Shown here piece by piece: positions 1-12,065 of a stretch of DNA of 64,000 nucleotides. The stretch comes from Phoronis australis. Lineage: Eukaryota; Phoronida; Phoronidae. The notes under the pieces were generated by a model, which worked only from the letters and a program-made list of their open reading frames with translations, did not search any database and was not told the DNA's origin. The stretch spans positions 506,131-570,130 of the forward strand of contig NMRA01000053.1 of the NCBI GenBank assembly GCA_002633005.1, in the 5' to 3' direction. How positions within the stretch are numbered: position 1 is the first letter of the stretch; each line of letters opens with the position of its first letter. The translations under genes were made by a program, and so were the position numbers.

Positions 1-114
1 TGTCTGTCCTGTTCTTTCCCACAATTCTTCATTTCTTATCCTTTCTGGCCACTGTATCCTCAAAATTTTTCTCAAGCATGAATTGACAAAAGTGCCCTAA
101 TTTTCATGAGACCC

Positions 115-1340
115 CTCTGTATTATTCATACCATATTTACTACTTCATTCACTACATGAATGTAAGAAACAATGATCAACTCCATATTTACTAGTGATGC
201 AAAGGTCCTTCCCATAGAAATGCCCGCATTCGGGTAATCAGTTGATCCTTTATGACACGAATGCACTCATGCTGATGAACTGCCCGCAATCTGTTCCGAT
301 GTCAGGGCCTTTATTCTTTAGCTTCGCCTTGGGAATATTGAGCTGTGCATTAGTGCAATGTTTACTGTCTACAATGTCATCAGTGATCATCTGCACCACA
401 CCCCACTATGCTGTGTTGTCTCCTCTTGTTTCATGTACAAACTCGTTGACAAATGAAAGACTGACAAGTCAGTCTTTTGTATTGGAAATGGTCAGTTCTT
501 TCATGAACGTGTTCAAAAAAGTCTGCGGTTCTATGTATTGGTTGGTGACTTGGAAGACAGTAGACTAGTTTTGTCTTTGGTGACAGGTTAGAAAACAATA
601 GTTCAGTTCTGTGTCCATATTCATCAATTCGAAAATGACAGATTGTGCAGTTGGGTGTGGGCCCCCAAGACGACCTTTTCTGTATTGCTGTTGTAGAGGG
701 ATAAAATGTCTCCCCATTATTAGATCCATCAATTTCCATCATGATTCTGGATCGACATCTGCTTAACTTGCCAGCATGAAAATTGTCATCTTGTTGGAGA
801 CGTGTGACCTGTGTCATAATGTTCATTGTGAAATATGCTTTCCAGGAGCAATTGGTGACCTGGACGGAGATGGTAGTCCTGACATTGTCCTTCCTTTTGG
901 ATCATATGCTTTGATCAAGGACAAATCTGGCAGCTATGTAGGAATGAAGTTATTCGCAAAAATTTTGAAAATCAACTTGTCTGATTTGATCAGCAACCCC
1001 AGATGGATTTCTGTGAAAGCCAAGACGGATATAGAGGACCGACACAATGAGTTACAAGAAATCAAGTTGCGTCCCATGTCACAACAACCTTGGACAGGAT
1101 TTCTTGGCAACGGGAATAGTGTTTATGAAAAGACGTGATGGTGGTTGTGGTGCTGTTTGGAGCTGTGTGCCAACTATTATTTGTCTAATTGGATAGCAGG
1201 AATAGTTTAGCCAAAAGTACATGTATGTTCATTTGTCAGTATTTTTATTGTTGCAATACTATCATGTTGTTACGGTTACTCTGCTGTTGTTATGGTGCTG
1301 AAGAATATTAGTTTAGGTTGTGCTATTTTTAGCTTTCATA
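115..1340. repeat. Inverted segmental duplication, left arm
   Basis: This stretch matches the reverse complement of about 10780-12065 through intron, exon and 3' flank. Shared landmarks include the frame ending in GNSVY(E/Q)KT-stop, a downstream stretch GGTTGTGGTGCTGTTTGG, and an upstream segment with CGCCTTGGGAATA. The flanks carry many substitutions and small indels, so the duplication is not recent overall. Similarity fades near the window edge and the arm may continue to the left. Confidence 0.85.
846..1138 (+). CDS. FAM234-like paralogue, terminal coding exon (partial gene)
   Basis: This is an intact last exon of a second FAM234/FG-GAP-type gene on the plus strand. It follows a good acceptor (GCTTTCCAG before 846) and starts in the same phase (two bases, then codons) as the homologous exon of the minus-strand gene at 10963-11252. 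It carries the DLDGDGSPDIVLPF calcium-loop/FG-GAP motif near its start, then a conserved 3' half, and ends at the equivalent TGA. The frame has no stops or frameshifts although its flanks have diverged, which argues for a used exon. The upstream exons would lie left of position 1. The alternative is a duplicated orphan exon with no gene body. Confidence 0.6.
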
Positions 1341-3309
1341 CTTATGTCAGAACTGAAGTTTTGGTTAGTGGCTATACCACAGACTTAAGTTAAAATGGAG
1401 AAATGCGGTATTTTCTGGAGTTTGAAGTGTTAAATCGACTGGGAGAAGTAAATATGTGTAAAACAAACACCTTGTACCTTGTCAATATGTACACAAACCT
1501 GTGTGTGCCAACTACCACCATTATGATGAAAGCTGATCTAGTAATTTTTTGTGGATTAGGGCAATTATCCCATTAGCCATTAATTCAATACAGATGAACA
1601 TAAATTCTGGATGTGTGAAATGCTTCTAAAATGAAGCAATCTCTAGAGAGCATCTATCTACATCTGCCAGTGCTGCTGGTATGACTGCTACGCAACATTC
1701 CTTTGCGCACATGACATCTCTCGTTATCCATAAAAGTCTGTAGGCTTCACAAATGCTCTTTTAGCATTATAGGCTAAAACAATTACACCAGACATTTGCA
1801 GACTACATAAGCTTGATCCATTGCACAAAACACTCCATTTGAAACTCATGAAACCTTCTTATGTGTTTATAGTAACCAGGCTCTTGCTGAGAGAATGTCC
1901 AGAAATTCATGTAGACCATATTCCTCTGCAGTTGATGGTTGGCATGTGATCCAAGTTAATATCCACAGGTAGTGTCCATAGCCAGTAGTGTAGTGCAGTA
2001 TACTACTATAATAGCAGTCTTCTTGTTCATAGCAAAGAGTGTAGTACAGTATACAACTATAGTAGACTTCTTGTTAATAGCCATCGCTGGTTCTGCTTGT
2101 CACCTGTCTCACTTAACCTTCTATCCAGAAAAATCAGTGATTCTCCAAAGAGTGTTCATCTGACTTTCACTTTTGTCAACAACAGTAAGGTCCAGTGTCT
2201 CTCCAGAGTGAGTCTGGTCATCACACTTTCACTTTTGTCCATAGCAGTAAGGTCCTGGGTTTCTCCAGAGCAAATGTCCACGACCAAATTGCTTCCACTT
2301 ACTGCATTTGAAATCCTTGGAAGCAGTATTAGTGACGACAATGCAGCTTAGCCATGGAGGTCAAATTTGTGATTTCAACTTGACTTGTGTAATTAACTTG
2401 CTAAGGGCCGTTGGTGCAATATTTGCACAAAAGTTTTTGTTCTCTAATCCTCTCCAAAAGCACAGTCTAGTGACACACAGCTCAAAAATGGTGTTAGTGT
2501 ACATATTTACAGGTGACATATGCGTGTGTGCATGTTCTGGTCACTAAGTCGTCTGCTGTGTATTGTACCCGTGGCTGGTGGTCACAGCAGACGAGAAATT
2601 TTGAGCAAGCCATTATATTGATGCAATGGTTGTAACTGTGTGTTGTAAACAATTGTGACTCAAGTACCCAAATACATTACTAGATAAAACATTGCTTGGA
2701 AATTTGTATGTTATAGTACTGTTATGTTCTCAACACAGTACATGGTAACCACTGTAGCCTCTTTGATGTGTGGTAGATAGGTAGTTGATTTGTTTATCAG
2801 CTTGTTTGTTGCTGGGCAAAAAACTGTGTGATGCATACCTGCATGTGAAAACCACTCTCGTCTGGAATTCTCACTAAAGCTATGATGCTGGCAACGCTTC
2901 TACTATTTCTCGTGCTGTAGTTGGAAAAAAATTTTCATTGGTTTATGTGAGCTTATTAACTTTTGTAATAATGTAGTAGTGATATTCTGTACTTTGGTGA
3001 AATACATTATAAATGCCAGCCAGTTTTATTATGGTACAACTGGAACCACTACCAGTTGGTGCAGTAGAACGTTTACAAGGCGCACTGTCTCCTCAGCTCT
3101 GCTGGAAGAAAGTTAGATTTTAAGATCTGATTTATGTGATTCAGCTCTATTTACCTATGAGTGATTTTAATTGTGTGCCGGAACTCTTGAGTATGAGACA
3201 TTGCTGTGCATATCTGTGTCTCCTGTGCCAAGTTGTAGTCTGTATGTCGGGCTTGTGTGTACTTCTGCATTATGGAATATTCCAGGGCATTATGGTGAAA
3301 TACCAGGCG
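1341..3309. other. Intergenic, no gene seen
   Basis: Short open frames only, none with family motifs or paired splice sites. It contains the minisatellite at 1967-2290 and otherwise looks like unique AT-rich sequence. Confidence 0.5.
1967..2290. repeat. Degenerate minisatellite, period about 62-65 bp
   Basis: Two related blocks repeat in tandem. In 1974-2090 the unit contains TAGTGTAGTGCAGTATAC, then AGTGTAGTACAGTATACAAC, each followed by a CTTCTTGTT stretch. In 2160-2280 the unit contains TTCACTTTTGTC, CAGTAAGGTCC and TCTCCAGAG, seen twice about 63 bp apart. Both blocks share a 'GTCCATAGC' tract, so they may be one decayed array. Confidence 0.6.
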
Positions 3310-3453
3310 TGCGTTCAGTAGACGCTAGGACCTACGCTAGGACCTAGCCAAAAGCTAGCCAAGGTCACGTGCTCGTATTTAAAATACACGGCAATATCTC
3401 GCGTAATCTCGCAAAGTCTTGCTTTTAAGCTAGGTCCTAGCGTTACTGAACGG
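3310..3453. mobile_element. MITE-like element with inverted termini
   Basis: The left end reads GCGTTCAGTAGACGCTAGGA and the right end, reverse-complemented, reads CCCGTTCAGTAACGCTAGGA, giving an inverted repeat of about 20 bp or more around 100 bp of core. The GCTAGGACCTA motif recurs inside the left end. No target-site duplication could be fixed with confidence. Confidence 0.55.
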
Positions 3454-6396
3454 GAGGCTGTACTTACAATTATATATAGTAATAGAAATAGAAATAAAAA
3501 ATGTTCAAATCTAATGTTACTTATTTAAAACGATTGTAAACTTGCCTTCTCTCTCGTAGAGAAGTTTTGATTTCGCCTAGTTACTGGTATGACTTAGACT
3601 TTAAATATTGGGATTTCAATGGTTTGAAAGAACTGACAGTTGGTTGTTACTTGAGGCCAGACTCTTCACGGTGGCTGTCATTACTTCCGCCCAGCATGGT
3701 TACAAGGAATGAAGATTTGTCGACTCTTTCCATTGTCAGAAATCACTTCTCATCTGCGTAAGGAAGAAGCAAGACCAATTTTGCAGGGTAAGTAGTCTGA
3801 ATTAGTTTGCATCTGGGACAGGACGCGGGTTTCAGGTAGTTGGGTATAAGATTATTTCACAAAAATGGATTGCACCACCGAGAATGCGTGAAAACACGAA
3901 GCATGTTGCACGCAGTGCGATCACTGCATGTCGGTATAACCCCCCGGAGTGGTGTATACAAATAACCAGTTATCAATCATAGACATCACACGTCTGAGTT
4001 TGCTAACTGATTTTTAGAAAAAAGTATTCTATGTTATTCTCGTTTGCCAAGAACAAAAGTGTATGTTCACTTACACGTTTTTCTGAAACACCCATAGTAT
4101 CATGAAAAGTCCGCAACCAGAAAAACTGTCGTGGGAAAATAGTTAATGTACTGACGGGTCGACGGACCACTTTGATTCCCGTTTAGCCATCTAACGCATT
4201 TGTTCGTGCTTTGAAGGAAAATACATACCATAATGTGATCGTGAATTATGTTCAGATTGTGTACGTAGTAGGCTATACACTTGACATCCGCCTGCTCCAC
4301 ACGACTCCTGTTTTCGTTTGAAAACGCAACTACTTTTTTCTTTCCGGTTTCAGCTTCCATCCAAAGTACTCATCAATTGGACTCCAACTTTAGCTGCACA
4401 CAGATATTTTTGAAAACTTAGACTTCTTGCGGATGCAACTTCCTGACATATATCCGAAACCAAAACTTTTTAAAACTTTGTATTCGGAATGTAAGAAGAC
4501 AAAATGTCCATCGTAACGGCAACGTTTCGAGCACGTGTTCTTTCTCGATGTGCGAGATAGTCATCCAGTACGTCGCACCGCACAATGGGAAACGGACCAC
4601 GTGCTCCGCGTTTAATGCGTGATTTGAGATATGTAGGCACCGTAACATACCACATTAGAACACGCATATATGAACCGTGCAAGTACATGTAAATCGTATT
4701 ATTTCAAAAACTATTGTGTATATTGCTGCTTGTGTAAAGCTATGTAGCCCCTAGGACCAATATCAAATACTCCCAGGTAGTCCTCTCCACGAAAAATTAA
4801 TATCTTTATATGTTTTATCCACTGAGTTGAGCACCGAAAAGGCTATTCAATGTTTTTGATCCCTGAGTAACCCGGGGATCATTTAGAACGTTCTCAGAAA
4901 TATTGCAAACTTTTTTTCAAGCTTGCAACGTTGCTTGCCAGTCAGCGGAATTGGCGGTGTTATAAATTTGAATTTCAAGTAAGAAGCATTCGAAGGTACT
5001 GTGGCTGTATCAATAACACGGACATCAATAATATAAATTCCAGTGTAGAAATTTGGCTTTTCACAACCCGGCGTGGTGTCAGTTTCCCATTTTGAGGGCG
5101 TACTGCGCCTAAATTCCTTGGCAATCTTTTCCTTAATTCTCCTGTTCGTGAAAGTATCCCTGCCTCATCACTCCTGCAGCGCCGTTCTTGAAAAATATTG
5201 TTTTGCCGTGTTCACTGTTTTGGGACCGTAACCCATCGTTTGTGTGTTTCAGGAAGGAAGGAGTGGCGTCCCTAATTGCAGATGGCGAAAGAACGAATAC
5301 AGAAGGGACGGAGTTCATAATTAGGCAACTCTTACACTAGTACTACTGCCTTGCACACTGGCACAAGTACTCTGTTAGCTTAAGTCCAGTTGAAGTCTAC
5401 GATTTAAACTTGACCTAATTCAGTTCATCTGCGCCGGTGGATCTGTGGATCTTTAAGAACCAAAAGTGAACTCATGGAATACTTCTGCCGTGTATAAACT
5501 CAGTCATTTCAGGGCAGGCCTCTTGGACGCTAAATACGACTTTGCTACGTTTGCCCCCCCCCGTGATCCCATTCCGTTGTCGCACCAACTTCCACTCCTT
5601 GCTGTTTGGGGGGGGGCAAAGCCCGGGTATGAGGAATACCCATATGCTTCACTATCCTATGTTTAAACACGCGAACCCGAATTTCTGGTAGCTGTCCCCA
5701 AATGATATAGCCTCATTGAGAACCTAATTCAAAATTCACCAAAATACTAATTTTTAAAACGCTGAACACTGATTAGCAAAAGTCATCCAGTGCACATTGC
5801 TGCTGATAATTTTTTTTCAAATTTAAGCCTGGTTCTAGTCCACGTTCACCCAAGCACCAGCAATTTGTTACAAGATTAGCTTCTAACTGTCAAAAATCAT
5901 CGATATGTAAATCACAGCAAAAATGAATCCTTCGAAACTACCGGATTATTTTTCACGTGTTGGGCTGCCCAACACGTGGGCAACACAATATAAAAGACTA
6001 ACGGCGCACACGCGAGGCGTGTAACTGCAAGTTGTTCCCGGAGGCATCGGCTCGAAAGTATTTGACGGGCAACCGGGAAAGCATGGCGACAGGGCATCCC
6101 ACAGGAGGTCTGAGGACTCTCCCTAGGAATTTTTAAGTATTTATTTTGTTAGCGTAAATTGTGGTTTATCCCAGTGGTAACCTGTTACGGTGAGTTAAAC
6201 TTGCACTCCAAAAAACAGAAATGTTTACGATTGCTACTGAGGACAATGTACTTTGAACACCTTAGACATACGCTCTACATGGTCATCAAAAGTCACACCC
6301 CGACAGTCTGGCATGTGTGAGTTTCCTACAACTCCTTCGTCATCAACAATCTCGCACTTTTTGTTGTTGGATGGCGTGTTTTGGTGCTGCTGTGAA
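3454..6396. other. Intergenic, no gene seen
   Basis: Scattered open frames under 90 codons without recognisable domains. Contains homopolymer runs near 5555 (C) and 5610 (G) and the palindrome at 5954-5978. Nothing else stands out. Confidence 0.5.
5954..5978. repeat. Perfect palindrome with two CACGTG ends
   Basis: Twelve bases, CACGTGTTGGGC, are followed by a single T and then their exact reverse complement. Both ends carry the E-box hexamer CACGTG. A protein-binding role is speculative; it could also be a small hairpin repeat. Confidence 0.5.
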
Positions 6397-8681
6397 GAGC
6401 ACTGATACGCCGTAGAATGTAACAATTTCGTAAAATGTAACAACTGTTACATTTTATGTCATTGTTACATTTTACGTTGTTAGGCACAAACGACAATAAC
6501 AACATTTTTCACGGAGAATTTGATTTCGGGAGCCAGTTTGATAGAAAAAAAACACCAGTTTTAGTCCATGATAGTTTGGTTCATTTCGGCCAGTGTTTTA
6601 TTGCCTTGGGGTCATCGCTAACGCAGTAATTGACCTGCTTCACACAAAAAGAGCAAAAGTTTCTGATGCCGACGGGTTCTGTCTACCACCTTAGTTACCA
6701 ATGACAATTTCTTAAAGAAATTGCGGTGGAATGAAATAAAAGCACGCATTTGTTTGCCGGCAGGTTGACAGATTTTGCCAAAGCAACAGCAAAATATCGC
6801 CTTTGAGAAGGGTCAATAGTTGCGGCATAGTAACGTATTTTATACAGCTTAAAAGCTCAAAGAAATATCATTGTCCCTATGATGTCTAACCTGTCTGAAA
6901 TAGTGGTGGTAACAATAGGTCAAACTGTAACTTGTTTACGTAAAATGGGATGCCTAGTTGGGGAAATAGAAAATATTTTGCACGCTTAAAGGACATGATA
7001 ATTTTGCTCAAACCTGGTCTAGGTTGATAGTTTAAACGGACAATAGTTCAAAAAAGCTGATTGTCGGCCTTTCAGACAATAAAAACGTGCACGTTCTCTT
7101 GTTATTATCTTTTAAGATAAAGTATGAATTAAAATTGCTATTTGGGCAATTTTCGTTACGAGTTCGAAGTACATACAAATAAAGATTGGACATTCTGTTA
7201 TTAATGGACGTGAAGTCATGTGTCTCATGAGGCGTCATTTTTTGTGTTGCAGCTAGCAGATAAGGGAATTCGGTATATTAACCCTTTCGATACATTGCAC
7301 TAAATGTTCATATTAAAAATCGCTGACGTTGGCAGGTTTTGTTCCATACAATCTATTTTCGATGAAAACTAGTTCAAATTATTCTGTTAAATCACTGTGT
7401 TTTTCTAAGAATATTGAGGCCCGTTCCACATAAAATTTTTGCCCGTTTTGTATGTCCGTTACCAGCTATTCTAATGACCCGGTAACCGCAGCCGACTAGT
7501 CGTTAGTTCTCGAAAAATGGCTGCCCCCAGAGTTCAACTGAACGCAATTTTTGAACTTACACATCATCGTGTAACGATACCCAGCTCTTTGACAAGGAAA
7601 GTTTTTAACGAGAGACAAAAATGATTACACGATGGTTATCCTCACGTTTAGATGCAAGTCGCCAGTAAAATACTGCGGTCTCAATTTAGTTCTTCGTGTC
7701 TAACTACAAATGAATATAGTCATATTTACAAACAATACAGTGCTTGCGGATAGTTCAGAAATAATCAATTTTGAAGTTGGTGCACGCCTAAACAAGATTT
7801 TAAATTTCAGCCTCCTCGTTTCCAAAAAGCAGGCCTACTCTGCATCCAAAGCTGTCAAGACGTTCCTCACAACACAGGAACCCCTTTAATTTTTTTTTGA
7901 AACAGTACTCGCTGTCCACTATGGAAAGCCCGATGAAAACATTGAACCATAAATCAGATGATTTTAAAATCTTTAAGGACTATGATGTATTAGTACTTTG
8001 CTAAACAGGTATTGTCTTCGTTAAATAAGTTTAAAATAATAATAATTACGATAACGAAAACGATAACGAGTAATAGTAATGATAGTAGTAATAGCAGTAA
8101 TTGTAGTAACAGTAGTAATAGTGATGTAATACTAATAAAAATTATAATAGGTAGCCAATTTCATGTCGTGTCAGCCCGGAGGGCATTCCTATAGACGAAG
8201 TATACGAAAGTGCCGCCCAAAAGGGTGTTTTTTCACAGAAAAAAATACTCTTTAAAATGGTGCCATTTTCGGCAATAAAAGGTGCTTTTCGTGAACATCT
8301 GGAACAGAAGTGTGCAAAAATACGAATTTTTACACAAATTAGTCTCTAAATGGGTCACTTTCGTTCAACGGGTAGGTATTCAATTTTTCCGGGCGACACA
8401 TCTTGTCCAAAAATACTCCAGTACCCCGCGGCCGTGACAGATACCACTTGGTCGTGTTTTTGGTCGTTTTCTTTGCAACATGACGTGAGTTTCGTAAAAT
8501 GTAACAAAGGTACATTTCTCGTATGTGCGTTTGAAGTGAAATGTAACAACTACATAAAATGAAATGTAACAACTTGTTACATTTTAGGAGAGGCTTAGCA
8601 ACGTAATATGTAACAATGACGTAAAATGTAACAGTTGTAACATTTTACGAAATTGTTACATTTTACAGCATATCAGAGCAC
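6397..8681. mobile_element. Non-autonomous TIR DNA transposon, 2273 bp, with 6-bp target duplication
   Basis: The element runs 6403-8675 and is flanked on both sides by the direct repeat GAGCAC (6397-6402 and 8676-8681). The termini are TGATACGC at the left and its inverted form ending GCATATCA at the right. The inverted repeats extend about 85 bp and are built from repeated GTAAAATGTAACA-type units, themselves arranged as small palindromes (CAACTGTTACATTTTA). More such units are at 8493-8590. The interior has no open frame resembling a transposase; the longest frames are about 70 codons. So it would depend on an enzyme supplied elsewhere. The short element at 63504-63594 has the same ends. 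A 6-bp duplication is unusual among DNA transposons and I could not assign a superfamily. Confidence 0.8.
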
Positions 8682-9229
8682 GTTTTGTGGTTTTCTAGAC
8701 CAGTTTGAAATTTTATCTGCATCTCCTAGTTATATGAATATTAGATTTGAAACAAATTAGTAGCAGATGTTGAAAACAAAACGGCACAAGCACTCAGTGT
8801 GATGTACATGTAAACGGACCATTCTGTTGTGCCTGAGGACACTAAAAATATGAATGCCGTATTGCGGAACAGCACTCTGTATATAACTGAAAAATGTGGG
8901 ATAACAAACTAGTTCACCGGTTCATTGTTATTTTTTAATTGTAGCAAATTAAAAAATATACAAATATTTTTGGATGAGTTTGAACCATGTTGAGTATACA
9001 TTACAAAACATTATTGTATTAACTACCTTCAAGGTATCTTGTATCTTCATGATTTGTTGAGATACCCACTGATGATTCTCGTCACTGTGCCTACCTGCAA
9101 GGGTTAAATTTTCCTCATTTGATGAAAACTTGATGTTGTCTTATTTTGTCACCAAGAAACAAGCAATCACAATTATAAGACAAGTGAATTAATTTGTGAT
9201 CGCACATTTTTCAGTTGTACATAAAGTGC

Positions 9230-9519
9230 CAAACAGTGTAGCACATATTCTAATAGGGGCCCGTAAAGGAATCCCCGGGCGGATGATGAGAGCGCCTAAA
9301 TGTTGGAAAAAACACGGCCCGAATTGTTAGCAGGCAAATTTTCTGGTGTCTATTCTAAACTGACATTTACTTTATACTAAATATTGATGTTGGAAACTTT
9401 GCATACGTTGCATTTAGAAGCCGGAGGTGTGAATGCTGTGTGATTCCGACACGAACCGCCTTCGATTGTGTCTCGAATTCGAATCAGCGACGTAGTGGCC
9501 GTTTAATTTGGTGCAAACT
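9230..9519. repeat. Direct repeat, copy 1
   Basis: Matches 9770-10075 in the same orientation. Shared landmarks are GGCCCGTA(A/T)..GGAATC(C/T)CCGG, GAGAGCGCCTAA versus GAGATCGCCTAAC, GGCAAATTTTCTGGTGT, and AGCCG(G/A)AGGTGTGAA. Identity is moderate, so this is an old local duplication. Confidence 0.65.
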
Positions 9520-9675
9520 CAGTGCTGTAGTGGTAAACTTAGAGGTAAGTAGGCGCCAAAAGCCCACTGTATCACCTTGAGCACTGAACGCAACCTACGC
9601 TGCGTAGGCGCTATGTTCAAATGCTAAAAGGTGGTTGGCTGCGCCTACGTGCGCCTACGCCCCACTACAGCACTG
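9520..9675. mobile_element. hAT-type MITE with 8-bp target duplication
   Basis: The ends are CAGTGCTGTAGTGG and its exact reverse complement CCACTACAGCACTG. The flanking octamers are TGCAAACT (9512-9519) and TGCAAAAT (9676-9683), agreeing at 7 of 8 bases, as expected for an old hAT insertion. The 156-bp interior is rich in GCGCCTACG palindromic blocks and has no coding capacity. Confidence 0.75.
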
Positions 9676-9769
9676 TGCAAAATACACAAGAAAACACACC
9701 CCAATTCGGTCTTTTCATACCAATTAATACTCAAATTGATCAAAACTGTCACATTTAAAACTTCTTCAA

Positions 9770-10075
9770 CTTATTAGGCTAGCACACATTCTGATACTGG
9801 GCCGTATGAGAATCTCCGGATGACTGAGATCGCCTAACAGTCGAAAAATTACAAGGCGCGTCCGAATTATTACCTGGCAATTTTCTAGTGTTAATTCTTA
9901 AGTGTAGCTAATTTTTTCCAAAAAATTGAATTTGGGAACTTTTACTTTGCACTCGTGCCATTTCGTAGCCGAAGGTGTGAAAATTGTGCGAAGGACCGGG
10001 CCGCTGGCGAGTGTGCCAGTGTCCCGTATTGGAATCACCGACGATTAGCCGTTAAATTCATGCAAGTTGTGAATC
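9770..10075. repeat. Direct repeat, copy 2
   Basis: Second copy of the 9230-9519 unit, lying just beyond the hAT-like MITE. An open frame at 9955-10170 falls here but has no homologue I recognise and is not conserved in copy 1. Confidence 0.6.
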
Positions 10076-10779
10076 GATGGAACTTTATGCACAATTCTGC
10101 TATCGATGGCCTTTGTATGTCTGATGCAATTCAGGCATTTGACCAGTACTGTACCTTTTTTAGCGTATAACGGAAAAAAGTGTTCTGAAGGCTTACTGAT
10201 TTTTGTACATATAATGGTTAATACAATTGGATTGTGGGATCACTTCAATTTAGTAGTATTTCAAACACCCAGAATCTGAGTTCAGTTTATCACAGATATG
10301 AGTGAACATGAAATCTAGTACCAGCTTACTGAGTGGACGATCACCTGGTTGACACTTTCTGGATTCTGATTCATTGACAGGACTTTCGTCCCACAAATTC
10401 ATACTTTGGGGATACACAAGTACCAATGTTGGTAAAAGGTTCTACACTGGATTCATTCAAGATGCAAATGACCCAAAAATTTTTCATGGTTACAATGAAA
10501 TATTCTTATACTTCAAATGTCACTTCCTGTTGTTTGGGGCGAGGCTCGAACACACTTCATAATAACGATGGTAGTAGACACACTGCTGTTGATGTACTTG
10601 CTAAAAGGCAAAGTACAAGGTAGTTGTTTCGTATGTCTCGATCACTAGCAATTACTTCTCCCAGACGGAGAGCTGCAAGAGAGCATTGGAATTCTACATT
10701 CTTATCTACTTATTTCTAGAGGGGTTGCAAGGTAATTCTGACTTCATAATGTTTGTGTAACCAGTTGTGACATAAGATT

Positions 10780-12065
10780 GAAAGCTACAGTCTTAAAAGT
10801 ATTATTCATCAGCACCATAGCAACAGAAAGTAATCCAAACAAAATGATCATAATAATACAAAACTACTGACAATATACTTGCACGTTTGCCTACAATATC
10901 CCTATTATCCAATTAGACAAACAACTGTTGGCAGGCAGCCCCAAACAGCACCACAACCACTATCACGTCTTTTGATAAACACTATTCCCGTTGCCAAGAT
11001 ACCCTGTCCAAGGTTGTGACGTGGGACGCAACTTGATTTCTTGTAACTCATTGTGTCGGTCCTCTATGTCCGTCTTGGCTTTCACAGAAATCCATCTGGG
11101 GTTGCTGATCAAATCAGACAAGTTGATTTTCACAATTTTTGCAAAAAACTTCATTCTCACGTAATGACCAGATTTGTTCAAGATCGGAGCATGTGATCCA
11201 AAAGGAAGGACGATGTCGAGACTCCCATCTCCGTCCAGATCGCATAGTCCCCCTGAAAAGCATATTCCCAATGACAGGTCAGCGGTCTCCAAAATGGTGA
11301 TACACGAAAATATGATTGTCACAATTTTCACGTATAAAAGTTAAGCAGACGTCGATCCAGAACCATGGGAATTTGGGCGGTCTGACCATGGAGGATACAT
11401 GGGCCCGGGGTATTTCTTAGGCAATAGTCGGATATAACGTGTCCATATTTTGACAACTAGTTTGATGCCCGTTATTCAGTAGAGAAAACTGGTTCCCATT
11501 ACCACTTCTTAAACCTCCATAACAGCAATACAGAAAAATTTAGATTAGGGGGCCCACACCCAAAGAAATACCTAATCTGAGTTATTTTTAAGTGATAAAT
11601 TGCGACACAGAGCTGATCTATCATTTTCGAATTGGTCAACAAAGACAGATCTGGTCTGCGGTCTTAGTCACCAAGCGATACATTGAACCACAGACTTTTT
11701 TTAAACACATCCATGAAAGAACTGATCATTTGCAATACATCAGACTGTCAATGAATCTATGCATGGAAGAAGGGAAGACAACACAGCACAGTGGGTATGC
11801 TGTACTCTCGGTGATGAGACTGCAGACAGTAAACATTACACTATTCCCAAGGCGAATCTAACGAATAAAGGCCCCTCTTTTTGACATCAAAACAGATTGG
11901 AGTTATTCGTATCCTAAAGGACCCACGTGATTTCCAGAATGCAGAGATTTCTACGAGAAAGATCTCTGCTTCACTTGCCACACGCAGTGAATATCGAGTA
12001 CACTAATTTTTCTTATGTCCATGCACTGAAAACTGAATGGACATATAGTAAATATAGAACGAATA
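10780..12065. repeat. Inverted segmental duplication, right arm
   Basis: Reverse-complement partner of 115-1340. It covers the 3' flank, terminal exon (10963-11252) and part of the last intron of the minus-strand FAM234-like gene. The arms face each other across about 9.4 kb. Confidence 0.85.
10963..11252 (-). CDS. FAM234: FAM234-like gene, exon 12 (terminal)
   Basis: The acceptor is TTTTCAG and the exon starts with two bases that complete an Arg codon. It carries DLDGDGSLDIVLPF, a canonical Ca-loop/FG-GAP motif, then a conserved C-terminal segment (NLSDLISNPRWISVKAK) and the TGA at 10965-10963. It has an intact inverted paralogue at 846-1138. Confidence 0.85.

Noticed and set aside
242-826. 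Open frames on both strands in the left duplication arm, similar to a frame at 11592-11861
   Set aside because: The similarity is due to the inverted duplication of intron sequence. The frames are not conserved as proteins between the arms.
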